A stretch of 48,523 nucleotides of DNA, taken from an uncultured Solimonas sp. (GTDB lineage: Bacteria > Pseudomonadota > Gammaproteobacteria > Nevskiales > Nevskiaceae). Below, one piece after another: positions 32,450 through 41,123 of the stretch (the first letter of the stretch is position 1; each line of letters begins with the position of its first letter). The translations under genes and the position numbers were made by a program. The notes under the pieces are model-generated. The model made no database searches, was not told the DNA's origin, and saw only the letters and a list, made by a program, of their open reading frames with translations. Location of the stretch: assembly GCA_946478985.1 (NCBI GenBank), contig CAMLDZ010000012.1, forward strand, positions 1 to 48,523. Reading direction: 5' to 3'.

Positions 32450-33266
32450 GCCGCCGTCGGGCCCTGATGCTGCGTCCTGCGTGGGCGCGGCGGCGTCAGG
32501 CGCGTTGTGGTCTCTGCTGCTGGCTAAAGCCCTGCACGCGGCGGCAGCCGGGCCGCCAGGTCGGCGCCCTGCTTTGAGCGGCAACAAGTGCCCGACCTTC
32601 CTGTGGCGCGAAGGCGGCGCGGCCCATCGCGGGAATCCCCAGCGCCGGTGGCGCCAGCCGCCCCGTCCATCCCGCTAGCCAGCAAACGGGGTGCAACATC
32701 GCCGCCTGCGCTGCGGTCGCGGCGCTCGGCCGGAGACCGGGTTGGCCATCCTGGGCAGTGCTGCGCCAGCTTCAAGCGCCCTCACGGATGTGATGAGCCG
32801 CGACTGCGTTCTCGCGACCGCGATCGGGCGATCAAGAAACCTCGGCACCCCGGTGGCGCCGGGGTCGTTGGCCTCGCGTGCCGTTCGAATGAATTGAATA
32901 GCGATAAATGTGATTAGTGAGCCTCATTAATAGGTGAAATCGCTCTTTATAGTGCACCATAAAATCTCTAAAACTGTTCATGGGAATTGCATAAATGCTT
33001 GTAAAAACAGTGTATAAAGATAAGATTATTGATCATCGACATAAATGAGTTAAGACACAAATACATAAATGAGTTGAGTTGTATTAAGACTTCGACGCGT
33101 GGTAAGGTCTACTCACTTCAAGACTGCGCTATAGCAGCGAACAACTCAGGTGGGGACGATGGAACTGGCCGGTAAGCGCCAGGCCACTTCTCGGATAAGT
33201 CGCGATGTCTGCTGGCCTTTTTGGTCAGCAGCCAGTCGTATGTGTGTCTGAACGGAGGGAGAGAGA
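32450..33266. other. Long non-coding stretch before the second receptor
   Basis: About 800 bases. The first half is GC-rich and has only chance frames, plus a small hairpin (ACCCCGG/CCGGGGT, 32847-32865). From about 32900 it turns AT-rich and holds the promoter-like part: a near-palindrome TTAGTGAG-C-CTCATTAA (32914-32930), an ACTGTT/AACAGT inverted pair (around 32973/33005) and the direct repeats at 33039-33075. A long leader RNA is possible. Confidence 0.5.
33039..33075. repeat. Direct repeats ACATAAATGAGTT
   Basis: ACATAAATGAGTT occurs at 33039-33051 and again at 33063-33075, 24 bases apart, in the AT-rich upstream region of the receptor gene. The spacing puts both copies near the same DNA face (about two turns), as for a regulator site. 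TGAGT cores link it to the other TetR-associated motifs. Confidence 0.6.
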
Positions 33267-35792
33267 GTGGAAAATACGAACTGGCGTAAGTGCCTGGGCG
33301 GGCTGCTGATCCTGGGCCTGGCCCCTGTACAGTCTGGCTTTGCGCAAATCGAGGGAGTTGCCGAGGCTCAGCCGACCGATACGGTCGCGGCCGAGGCGGC
33401 GCCGACGGAACCGGTATCGGCTGAAACACCGTTCGCCGAGCCGGCTGTGCCGGCTGAAGCGGCACCTGAAGTCGCCGAAGCACCCGTGGCCGAAGCACCC
33501 GTCGCCGAAGCGCCCGTGGAAGCACAGGAAGAGGCGTCGACCGCCGCGGCAGGCCCCAAGAGCCGCATGATCGAAGAGGTCGTCGTTACCGCGCAGAAGC
33601 GTGAACAGAACCTGCAGGAAGTGCCGAGCAGCGTTCAGGCCTTCAGCGGTACGCAGCTCGAAGCGCAGGGTGTTTCGGACCTCAAGGACATGCAGCTGGT
33701 GACGCCGGGTCTGACCTTCGACTCGATGGCCAGCTACAGCATCATCTTCATCCGCGGCGTCGGTGGCGACTCGTTCCAGGCCGCCGTCGATTCGAGCGTC
33801 GCCACCTACATCGACGGCCTCTACCTGCCGTTCACGTTCTCGTCGGCGCAGGCGCTCGGTGACGTCAAGCAGGTCGAAGTGCTGAAGGGTCCGCAAGGCA
33901 CCCTATATGGCCGTAACGCTATCGCCGGCGCGATCCTGGTCAAGATGAAGGAGCCGGGCAATACCTATGCTGCGGACTTCCTGCAGCAGTTCGGCAACTA
34001 CAACGACACCAAGACCAAGGCCGCCTTCTCGGGCCCGCTGCCGTTCTGGGAAGACGTCAAGTTCAGCGTGTCCGGTCTCTACGAGAACCGCGACGCGTTC
34101 TCGAAGAACTTCGTCCATCCGGACCAGGACTACATCCCGTACCGCAACATCGGCTTCCGCGCCGCGCTGGTCTGGGACATCCTCGACGACCTCAAGCTGA
34201 GCGGTTCGTACTACTACGTCCGTCAGCAGGATGCCGACTCGGTGGCGACGGTGCTGCTGAAGTCCTCGCCGGTCTTCGCCGCGATCACGACGCCGCACAA
34301 TGTGCCGCACGAGACCGGCAACAACTCGAACGTCGGTGTTCGTGCCAAGACCCAGATCCTGTCGTTCGTCCTCGACTCGCAACTGGTCGACTGGTGGGAC
34401 AACAAGCTGGTCTACGGTCATACGACGGCGCATAGCGACATCTACTTCGACTTCGATTCCGCGCCAGAGCCGATCCTCGACATCAGCGCGCTGCCGAACA
34501 CGGCCGAAGCTGATTCTGCGGAGCTGATCTTCAACTCCAATCCGGCTACCGCACCCGAATGGCTGCAGTGGACCGCGGGCCTGTATTGGGAAGATTCGTA
34601 CAAGACCGGCCGTTACCCGATCACCGTCGATGCGGCGGCCGTCGGTATCGGCGTGATTGATACGCTGCTTCCGGGCGAGACGCCGGTGCTTTGCAACACG
34701 CTCACCGTTCTGGGCGTGGACTGCAACGACAATCCGCAGCTGAACAAGAACGTGCTCGTGCAGATTCCGCTGTCGAGCGGCATTCAGACCGACCACTATT
34801 CGGCTTATGGCCAGCTCACGTTCTCGCTGACCGAAAACCTGCAGGCTGTCGCCGGTGGCCGCGTATCGACGGAAAAGCGTGCGCTGGAATATTCGAAGGT
34901 CGAGGCGCGTCTTCTGGATGCTCCGTTGATCGGCAGCTCGGACCCGATCGCGCTGACCGCGATCTCGTACAAGCCGCAGGATCACACCTGGCGCGCATTC
35001 ACGCCCAACGCGGGTCTGAACTGGAAGATCACGCCGGACATCCTGACGTACTACAAGTACTCGGAAGCCTTCAAGTCCGGTAACTACAACGGCCTGAACG
35101 TCAACCTGCCGCCGAAGCGCATCGAGCCGGAACGTGCGTCCTCGCATGAACTCGGCTTCAAGTCCGAGTGGCTGGATGATCGCTCCATCAAGCTCAATGG
35201 CGCCTTGTTCACGACGCATGTCGAGAACGCCCAGGTGCAGATCCTGGCGCTGCTGGCCGGCGGTGTGACCAGCCTGCAGAACGCTGCGGCCTATACGGTT
35301 CAGGGCGGCGAACTGGAGGCCAACTGGTTTGCGAGTGAGTCGCTGGTATTCACGCTGACCGGCGTCTACCTGGACGGCAAGTACGACTCGTTCATCGGTC
35401 AGGGCTTTGATCCGGTGACGGGTCTCAACTTCCTGAACAACGACTTCTCGGGCAACGACACGGTCCGTACGCCGAAGTACACCGCCACCGCCGCCGTCAA
35501 CTACACCTTCCCGTTGTTCTTCGGTCTGGAAGGCGAACTGGGTGCGGATACGTACTACAACGATGGTTTCTTCTATGACCCGCTGAACACGCTGACGCAG
35601 GAGTCGTATCAGATCTACAACGCGCGTCTGGGCGTTTTCGATCCGCGTACGAACATCCGCGTCACGTTCTTCGGCAAGAACCTCACGGATGAAGGGTTCT
35701 TCACGCAGAAGTACCGCTTCGACTTCGGCGACACCGGCATCTGGGGTGCTGCGCGCACCTACGGTGTGACCTTCACGTGGGCTTACAAGTAA
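33267..35792 (+). CDS. TonB-dependent outer-membrane receptor
   Basis: 841 aa. Signal segment (LGGLLILGLAPVQSGFAQ), then an 80-residue Ala/Glu/Pro linker with AEAPV repeated three times, then the plug at MIEEVVVTAQKREQNLQEVPSS, FIRGVGGDSF, VEVLKGPQGTLYGRNAIAGAI, and a full barrel ending GVTFTWAYK rather than in Phe. The TAQKREQNLQEVP signature belongs to the Sphingomonad/Solimonad-type receptor group expanded in degraders of hydrophobic compounds. GTG 33267 with GGAGGGAGAGAGA in front. OmpA follows after 53 bases, so probably co-transcribed. Confidence 0.93.
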   Translation: MENTNWRKCLGGLLILGLAPVQSGFAQIEGVAEAQPTDTVAAEAAPTEPVSAETPFAEPAVPAEAAPEVAEAPVAEAPVAEAPVEAQEEASTAAAGPKSRMIEEVVVTAQKREQNLQEVPSSVQAFSGTQLEAQGVSDLKDMQLVTPGLTFDSMASYSIIFIRGVGGDSFQAAVDSSVATYIDGLYLPFTFSSAQALGDVKQVEVLKGPQGTLYGRNAIAGAILVKMKEPGNTYAADFLQQFGNYNDTKTKAAFSGPLPFWEDVKFSVSGLYENRDAFSKNFVHPDQDYIPYRNIGFRAALVWDILDDLKLSGSYYYVRQQDADSVATVLLKSSPVFAAITTPHNVPHETGNNSNVGVRAKTQILSFVLDSQLVDWWDNKLVYGHTTAHSDIYFDFDSAPEPILDISALPNTAEADSAELIFNSNPATAPEWLQWTAGLYWEDSYKTGRYPITVDAAAVGIGVIDTLLPGETPVLCNTLTVLGVDCNDNPQLNKNVLVQIPLSSGIQTDHYSAYGQLTFSLTENLQAVAGGRVSTEKRALEYSKVEARLLDAPLIGSSDPIALTAISYKPQDHTWRAFTPNAGLNWKITPDILTYYKYSEAFKSGNYNGLNVNLPPKRIEPERASSHELGFKSEWLDDRSIKLNGALFTTHVENAQVQILALLAGGVTSLQNAAAYTVQGGELEANWFASESLVFTLTGVYLDGKYDSFIGQGFDPVTGLNFLNNDFSGNDTVRTPKYTATAAVNYTFPLFFGLEGELGADTYYNDGFFYDPLNTLTQESYQIYNARLGVFDPRTNIRVTFFGKNLTDEGFFTQKYRFDFGDTGIWGAARTYGVTFTWAYK

Positions 35793-35845
35793 GCCCGGTC
35801 GCACCTAGCGCGTTCATCACTGAAGAATAGATTGAGGGAGCAACA

Positions 35846-37339
35846 ATGAAGAATGTCCAGGTTCGCCTCGTGGCGCTTGCCGCGAGCTTGGCGGCCTTCC
35901 CGGCGATCTCCGCGGAAGGCCCCTATGTGGGTATCAAGGGCGGTATCAATCGCGCCGACGACCAGTCGTATGAGTTCGCCGGCCAGAGCACGCTGACCAA
36001 GCAGGGCCCGATCGTCGTCGAACTGCCGTTGATGGATAACTCCGGCAACGGCGGCAACTACGACTGGAAGCAGGGCTATGCCTTCGGCTGGGTGCTCGGT
36101 TATCAGGCCGCCAACGGCCTGCGTCCCGAGTTCGAGCTGAGCTATCGCCGTGACGAGCCCGATTCGGTCACCAATGCGAGCGGCGCCGCCATCGGCGACG
36201 GCACCAAGCCGAAGCTGTCCAGCACCAGCGGCTTTATCAACCTCTGGTACGACGTCTTCCCGTCGTGGAAGCTGCGTCCGTACCTGGGTGGTGGTGTCGG
36301 CTTCACGCGCCAGAAGGTCACGCATTTCCAGACGGATTCGTTCACGCCGCTGCAGTTGCTCGACAAGGAAGCGCGGCGTGCCGACGACACGGTTCTGGCC
36401 TACCAGTACGGCGCGGGCATCAATTGGGATCTCGGCGACTCGATCACCGTGGGTCTGGATTACCGCTGGGTAGAGACGGCCAAGGCCAGCAAGTTCTACG
36501 CGTTTGAAGACCAGCCGCAGACGCACTTCGATGCCAAGTACAAGGCGCAGACGCTGTTCCTGAGCGCCTATTACTACTTCTCCAAGCCCAAGCCGCCGCC
36601 GCCGCCGGTCGAGCCTGCACCCGCCGCCGTCGTGGCACCGCCGCCGGATGCGGACGGTGATGGTGTGCCGGACGAGCGCGACCAGTGCCCGAACACCCCC
36701 GCCGGCACGCAGGTGGACGACAAGGGCTGCCCGCTGGCGCCGCCTTGCAAGACGCCGGAAGCAGGCGAGCGCGTGTCGCTGGCCGGTTGCGGCACGGGCG
36801 ACGTGATCGTGCTGCGCGGCGTCAACTTCGAGTTCGACAAGTCGCGGCTTACGCAGAACGCCAAGATCATCCTCGACGGTGTCGCGGATGAACTGGTGGC
36901 CAACCCGCAGATCAAGATCGAGCTGAGCGGACACACGGATGCCAAGGGTTCGGACGAGTACAACCAGAAGCTGTCGGAATCGCGCGCCCGTTCGGTGCTG
37001 CAGTACCTGAGCGAGAAGGGCGTGGCGTCTGACCGGATGACGGCCGCTGGTTATGGCGAGAGCAAGCCGATCGCCGACAACGAAACCGACGAAGGCCGCG
37101 AGCTGAACCGTCGCGTCGAGCTCAAGGTGGTGGGTACCGACGCCGTGGCCACCGGCGCCGGAGACGCTGCGACGGTGCCGGCTGCGGAGCCGGCCCCGGC
37201 GGCGGATGCGCCTATGAGCGATCTGGCACCTATGGATGCAGCCGCGCCGATGGAAGCGCCTGCTGCGCCGGTGGCTGCCGAGGCACTGCCGCCTGCCGAT
37301 GAAGTGCCGCCCGCTGATGAAGTGCCCAGCTTTCAGTAA
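35846..37339 (+). CDS. OmpA-family outer-membrane protein with TSP3 repeat
   Basis: 497 aa. Signal peptide (MKNVQVRLVALAASLAAFPAISA), an eight-strand-type barrel beginning GPYVGIKGGIN and ending AYYYFSKP, a Pro-rich hinge, a calcium-binding TSP3 repeat DADGDGVPDERDQCP, and the OmpA peptidoglycan-binding domain (GVNFEFDKSRL...SGHTDAKGSDEYNQKLSESRA...NRRVELKV). A 60-residue Ala/Pro/Met/Asp tail follows, ending DEVPSFQ, with a PPADEV repeat. GAGGGAGCAACA precedes the ATG. It links outer membrane to peptidoglycan and may aid passage of the substrate taken up by the receptor. Confidence 0.93.
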   Translation: MKNVQVRLVALAASLAAFPAISAEGPYVGIKGGINRADDQSYEFAGQSTLTKQGPIVVELPLMDNSGNGGNYDWKQGYAFGWVLGYQAANGLRPEFELSYRRDEPDSVTNASGAAIGDGTKPKLSSTSGFINLWYDVFPSWKLRPYLGGGVGFTRQKVTHFQTDSFTPLQLLDKEARRADDTVLAYQYGAGINWDLGDSITVGLDYRWVETAKASKFYAFEDQPQTHFDAKYKAQTLFLSAYYYFSKPKPPPPPVEPAPAAVVAPPPDADGDGVPDERDQCPNTPAGTQVDDKGCPLAPPCKTPEAGERVSLAGCGTGDVIVLRGVNFEFDKSRLTQNAKIILDGVADELVANPQIKIELSGHTDAKGSDEYNQKLSESRARSVLQYLSEKGVASDRMTAAGYGESKPIADNETDEGRELNRRVELKVVGTDAVATGAGDAATVPAAEPAPAADAPMSDLAPMDAAAPMEAPAAPVAAEALPPADEVPPADEVPSFQ

Positions 37340-37365
37340 TCCGACCTAACTCCGGATGCTGCATT

Positions 37366-37406
37366 GGGGGCCAGACGATCTCCTCCGTCTGGCCCCCTTT
37401 CTTTTT
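37366..37406 (+). terminator. Strong Rho-independent terminator
   Basis: GGGGGCCAGACG (37366-37377), eight-base loop, CGTCTGGCCCCC (37386-37397), then TTTCTTTTT. Twelve perfect pairs; ends the receptor/OmpA unit. Confidence 0.95.
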
Positions 37407-37528
37407 CCGTCTTGCCGAATTGCGCGCATGTGGCAGCGATTGTCCTGATCGGCAGTCCGTTGGCGCGACCTGGTATTCGACCGCTGGCGGTGCCTGCTTA
37501 GGCTGTCGGGATAGAAGACGGAGGAGCG

Positions 37529-38746
37529 ATGGCGCATAGCGAATTTCACGGCCGCCAGTTCCTGGTGCTCGGCGCGGCGGTCGGCCTGTCGACCGGCATG
37601 ACGGCGACGATGTTCTACAGCCTGGGCGCTTTCGTGCCGTCGTTGCAGGCGGAGTTTGGCTGGGATCGCGGCAGCATTTCGCTGGCGGTGACGATCATGA
37701 CGATCGGCCTGTTTCTGTCGGGGCCGCTGGTAGGTCGGCTCTGCGATCGATATGGCGCCGCGCTGCTCGGAGCAGGCAGCCTTTTGGCCTACGCCGCAGC
37801 GGTGGTCCTGCTGGCCTTGCTGGTGCAGCGGATCGAATGGTTCTGGGCCGGGTACTTCTTCATTGCTGTACTGGGCGCCGGCTCCACGCCCATTGCATTG
37901 GTGCGGCCGGTCACCGCGGGTTTCGAACGCCGTCGCGGGCTGGCGCTCGGCATCGTCCTGACCGGCGCGGGTATCGCCGGCTTCTGGGTGCCGAACCTGG
38001 TGGCCGAGGTGTCGGAGCGCGCCGGCTGGCGGATCGCCTATCTGGCCCTGGCGAGTACTGCGGTGCTGGCGGCGCCGCTGGTCTGGTTCGGATTTCGTCG
38101 CGGCAGTGTGCTGCGACCGACGATGACCCCGCCGGCGAATGCCACTGCAGGACTGAGCATGGGCGAAGCCTTGCGCACCCGGAGTTTCTGGCTGCTGATG
38201 CTGATGGCGCTGACGATGGCCCTGGGTATCGCCGGCCTCATCGTCCATCTGGTGCCGCTATTCCGCGACTTGGGGGCGCCGGCGCTGAACGCTGCGCACA
38301 CGGCATCGGTGGTGGGAGTTTCCAGCGTGTTCGGCCGCATTGCGGTGGGTCTGATGCTGGATCGTTTTGCGGCATCACGTGTATCAATGCTGATCCTGTT
38401 CCTGGCGACCTTAGGCATTCTGCTGCTGTGGCTTGCCGGACTGCGCTACGCCGTCGCGGCAGTGATCCTGCTCGGCCTGGCGGCTGGCGCCGAGATCGAT
38501 CTGCTGGCTTATCTGACGGCGCGACATTTTGGCCAGCGCGCTTACGGTGCGATTTATGGCTGGCAGTACAGCGTGTTTGCGCTGGGCTATGGCTTGAGCC
38601 CGTTCCTGGTTGGCCTGATGCGCGACGTCCGCGGTGATTACCACTGGGCCTTGCTGGGCAGCGCCGCGACAATGGCGGTAGCAGCGCTGGCGGCGTTGAG
38701 CTTGGGCGCCTCGCGGCAGCGGCTGACGGCCGCACCGGCTTGCTGA
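37529..38746 (+). CDS. MFS transporter (12 TM, monocarboxylate/OFA-like)
   Basis: 405 aa with twelve predicted membrane helices. Signature pieces: LGAFVPSLQAEFGWDRGSIS, the loop 2-3 motif GPLVGRLCDRYG, FERRRGLALGIVLTGAGIAGF, and a second-half FGRIAVGLMLDRF. This set fits the monocarboxylate/oxalate-formate-like MFS branch, which carries organic acids. It could import a degradation intermediate or export a by-product. GACGGAGGAGCG precedes the ATG. A terminator shared with the reductase gene follows. Confidence 0.92.
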   Translation: MAHSEFHGRQFLVLGAAVGLSTGMTATMFYSLGAFVPSLQAEFGWDRGSISLAVTIMTIGLFLSGPLVGRLCDRYGAALLGAGSLLAYAAAVVLLALLVQRIEWFWAGYFFIAVLGAGSTPIALVRPVTAGFERRRGLALGIVLTGAGIAGFWVPNLVAEVSERAGWRIAYLALASTAVLAAPLVWFGFRRGSVLRPTMTPPANATAGLSMGEALRTRSFWLLMLMALTMALGIAGLIVHLVPLFRDLGAPALNAAHTASVVGVSSVFGRIAVGLMLDRFAASRVSMLILFLATLGILLLWLAGLRYAVAAVILLGLAAGAEIDLLAYLTARHFGQRAYGAIYGWQYSVFALGYGLSPFLVGLMRDVRGDYHWALLGSAATMAVAALAALSLGASRQRLTAAPAC

Positions 38747-38766
38747 GCGGCGGCGCCGCATAGCAA

Positions 38767-38796
38767 AAAGGCCAGATCCGCGAAGATCTGGCCTTT
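38767..38796. terminator. Bidirectional terminator between MFS and reductase genes
   Basis: AAAGGCCAGATC (38767-38778), loop CGCGAA, GATCTGGCCTTT (38785-38796). Read leftward it is followed by TTGCTA after a run of five T; rightward the T-run is three. It serves the leftward reductase gene best. Confidence 0.85.
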
Positions 38797-38822
38797 GATG
38801 CGGTCGCCGACGCTGGCGAGTC

Positions 38823-39893
38823 TTACGGCATCCGCGCCGAATGACTGGCGTCGGTGAACTTGTCGTAGAAGATCGCGTCGAGCTTCATGCCTTGTTCGGT
38901 CATCGACGAAATGCCGGCGTCGATCATGCCCGGAGGGCCGCACATGTAGCCTTCGGCCGTGCTCCAGTCGATATCCGGCAGCGTGTCGGTGATGAACTGC
39001 GTGACCAGACCGCGTGCGCCCTTCCACGAACTGTCAGCCGGTTCGTGTGACAGCACCGGCATGAACACGAACTTGTCCTGCCAGTCCCCGGCGATCGACT
39101 GGATCTGCTCGACGGCGTAGAGATCGGCCTGCGTACGCGCGCCGAACAGCACCGCGCAGGGGCGCTTGACGCGCGTGCGACGGGCGTTCTCCAGAATGCT
39201 GAGCAAGGGCGCCACGCCCGAGCCGCCGGCGATGCAGATCATCGGCGTTGCATTCGGGCTGAGGTGGAAGTGACCGACCGGGCCTTCCACTTCGAGCGCC
39301 AGATCATTGAGCTTGCCGGCGAACAGCGCTTCGGTGAATTCGCCGCCCGGCACTTTGCGGATGAAGAAGCTGAGCTTCTTCATGCCTTCGCGCTCCGGCG
39401 CATCGGCAAACGAGTAGTTGCGGGCACGAGGGAAGCCTGGCGCCTTGATGTTGGCGTACTGGCCGGCGACGAACTTCATCGGCCGGTCGAGTTCGATCGT
39501 GACCTTGAGAATGTCGTGCGTCAGCGATTCGGTGGCGGTGATCTTGCCGGCGAAGTTTTCCGGCGGCGGCGCATCGGCCAGTGCGCTGTCGACGGAGACG
39601 ATGGTTTCCGGGTCCTTCGGAACGGCCTGGCAGGCGAGGATGTAGCCGGCGGCGATTTCCTGATGCGACAGGGTGTAGCCGAAGTCGCACAGCGCATTGA
39701 CGCGGCCGGCTTTCAGCTTGCTTTTGCACGAGCCGCAGGTGCCGACCGTGCAGTTGTGCGGGAACGGCACGCCATTCTTCAGCGCTGCCTCGAGGATGGT
39801 TTGGTTGGATTCCATCTCGAACCGCGAGCCGTAAGGCTCGACCACCACCTCTTTCGGCTTCTTGGGGCCGAACAGCGACTTCAGAAAGCTCAT
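38823..39893 (-). CDS. Ferredoxin-NAD(P)H reductase with N-terminal plant-type [2Fe-2S] domain
   Basis: 356 aa. N-terminal ferredoxin domain with Cys48, Cys53, Cys56 and Cys88 (NCTVGTCGSC, then ACQA), followed by the FAD domain (ARNYSFA) and NAD(P)H domain (AGGSGVAPLLSIL; GYMCGPPGMI). This order (Fd-FAD-NAD) is that of class IB oxygenase reductases such as XylA, BenC or TmoF. It could feed the Rieske ferredoxin/oxygenase, the AlkB-like protein or the P450, since no other reductase is in the window. Stands alone leftward; no strong ribosome site is visible, so the exact start is less sure. Confidence 0.92.
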   Translation of the reverse strand: MSFLKSLFGPKKPKEVVVEPYGSRFEMESNQTILEAALKNGVPFPHNCTVGTCGSCKSKLKAGRVNALCDFGYTLSHQEIAAGYILACQAVPKDPETIVSVDSALADAPPPENFAGKITATESLTHDILKVTIELDRPMKFVAGQYANIKAPGFPRARNYSFADAPEREGMKKLSFFIRKVPGGEFTEALFAGKLNDLALEVEGPVGHFHLSPNATPMICIAGGSGVAPLLSILENARRTRVKRPCAVLFGARTQADLYAVEQIQSIAGDWQDKFVFMPVLSHEPADSSWKGARGLVTQFITDTLPDIDWSTAEGYMCGPPGMIDAGISSMTEQGMKLDAIFYDKFTDASHSARMP

Positions 39894-40022
39894 AGATTTT
39901 TTGACCGTAGCGATGATGGAAGGTGGCTGGCGGACGGCACTGCGAAGCGGGCGCTTATTCGAATGATCGACCAGCTGCGGTGCCGTGCGATCCTACCAGA
40001 ATCGTACGTGACCCTACCAATG

Positions 40023-40346
40023 CTACGGGTGTGCCTGGGCGCCTGGATCGGCTGGCATGCTGACCGGCGCAGCCTTGATTTTGCCGAGCAGGCGCAGCCG
40101 GGTGGCGCGCTCCTCGTTGTCGAGTTCGGCCAGCACGCGGTGATTGAACACGTCCCTGATGGTGATCTTCTGGCGGATCAAGGGCCGCGTTGCCGGCGAC
40201 AGACAAATGCGCTTTGCGCGACGGTCGCTCGGATCGTTGCGGCGCAGCAGCCAGCCGTCGGCTTAGAGCTGGTCGATGCCGCAGCCCAGGCTGGCTTTGC
40301 CGACGTCCAGCACTGCCGCCAGCTCCGTTTGTGCGCGGAATCCTGG
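40023..40346 (-). pseudogene. MarR-family regulator remnant with an internal stop
   Basis: On the minus strand the frame from 40346 reads PGFRAQTELAAVLDVGKASL, a MarR winged-helix recognition region, meets TAA at 40265-40263, and continues in the same frame as ADGWLLRRNDPSDRRAKRIC, the MarR wing (normally '..LEADGWLxRRxDPxDRRAKRxxLT'). It then has LSPATRPLIRQK and runs to a TAG at 40025-40023. The stop replaces a residue just before the wing. The N-terminal third is also missing: homology begins where lpxH ends (stop at 40348). So truncated and nonsense-mutated; non-functional as a repressor. Confidence 0.85.
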
Positions 40347-40347
40347 C

Positions 40348-41097
40348 TTAATCGTCAACTCTGGGCAGATTCTGCTCGCCGCTCGGATTGGGCAACAGGC
40401 ACCGCTGCCAGCGCCCATCGGCGAGGGCGAGGTACTCCATGCGCTCGCCATGCCAATCGGCCAGCACGATGCGCTGTCCGTGCTCGCCGACGGCATGCTC
40501 GTCGGGCCGATGCGTGTGGCCGTGAATCAGCCGGACGACGCCGGCCTTGAGCATGCCGGCCGCGACGCTATGCGGATTGACGTCCATGATCGCGGCCGTC
40601 TTGGTCTGCTTGGCGCCGCCGCTCTGCCGCCGCAGGCCGCCGCCGATTGCCAGCCGCCACTTCCGCGGCAGCCAGCCGAACAGGCGTTGTGCGAGGCGGT
40701 GGTGCGCAAAGCGTCGCCAGCGCTGATAGGCGCGGTCGTCGGTGCAGTACAGATCCCCGTGCGACAGCAGGGTTGGCACGCCATCGAGATCCAGCCGCGT
40801 CGGGTCGCCGAGCGGCCGCACGCCGCTGGCGGAAAAAAAGCGCGGACCGACGAGGAAGTCGCGGTTGCCGGCGATGAACCAGACCGGCACGCCCTGCGCG
40901 GTCAGTTCGCGCAGCCAGCGCACTTCGGCGGCGTAGTCCTGCAGGCCGACGTCATCGCCGACCCAGTATTCGAACAGATCGCCGAGCAGGTAGACCGCCT
41001 CGGCGTCGCGTGCCGGCCCTTCGAGAAAGCGCCGAAAGCCGTCGCGCAACGGCGACGGCCGGTTCGGCAGATGCAGGTCGGACAGCAGCAGGATCAT
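40348..41097 (-). CDS. lpxH: UDP-2,3-diacylglucosamine diphosphatase LpxH
   Basis: 249 aa calcineurin-fold metallophosphoesterase: SDLHL (metal), GDLFEYWVGDD, GNRDFLVG, LSHGDLYCTDD and HGHTHRP give the di-metal site in the order of LpxH. It splits UDP-2,3-diacylglucosamine to lipid X in lipid A synthesis at the inner membrane face. Gene order ppiB-lpxH is common in gammaproteobacteria. The start is 26 bases after the ppiB stop. A decayed MarR gene abuts its end. Confidence 0.93.
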   Translation of the reverse strand: MILLLSDLHLPNRPSPLRDGFRRFLEGPARDAEAVYLLGDLFEYWVGDDVGLQDYAAEVRWLRELTAQGVPVWFIAGNRDFLVGPRFFSASGVRPLGDPTRLDLDGVPTLLSHGDLYCTDDRAYQRWRRFAHHRLAQRLFGWLPRKWRLAIGGGLRRQSGGAKQTKTAAIMDVNPHSVAAGMLKAGVVRLIHGHTHRPDEHAVGEHGQRIVLADWHGERMEYLALADGRWQRCLLPNPSGEQNLPRVDD

Positions 41098-41123
41098 GGA
41101 GCCGCGGCGTCCGCGCCGGCCAT

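Noticed and set aside
32524..32775. Small leftward frames after the second TetR as a gene
   Set aside because: No ribosome site, no conserved domain, and several overlapping frames of equal quality, as expected by chance in GC-rich DNA.
33903..35804. A 633-codon leftward frame across the second TonB receptor
   Set aside because: Exact antisense of a receptor with full plug and barrel motifs; no domain of its own.
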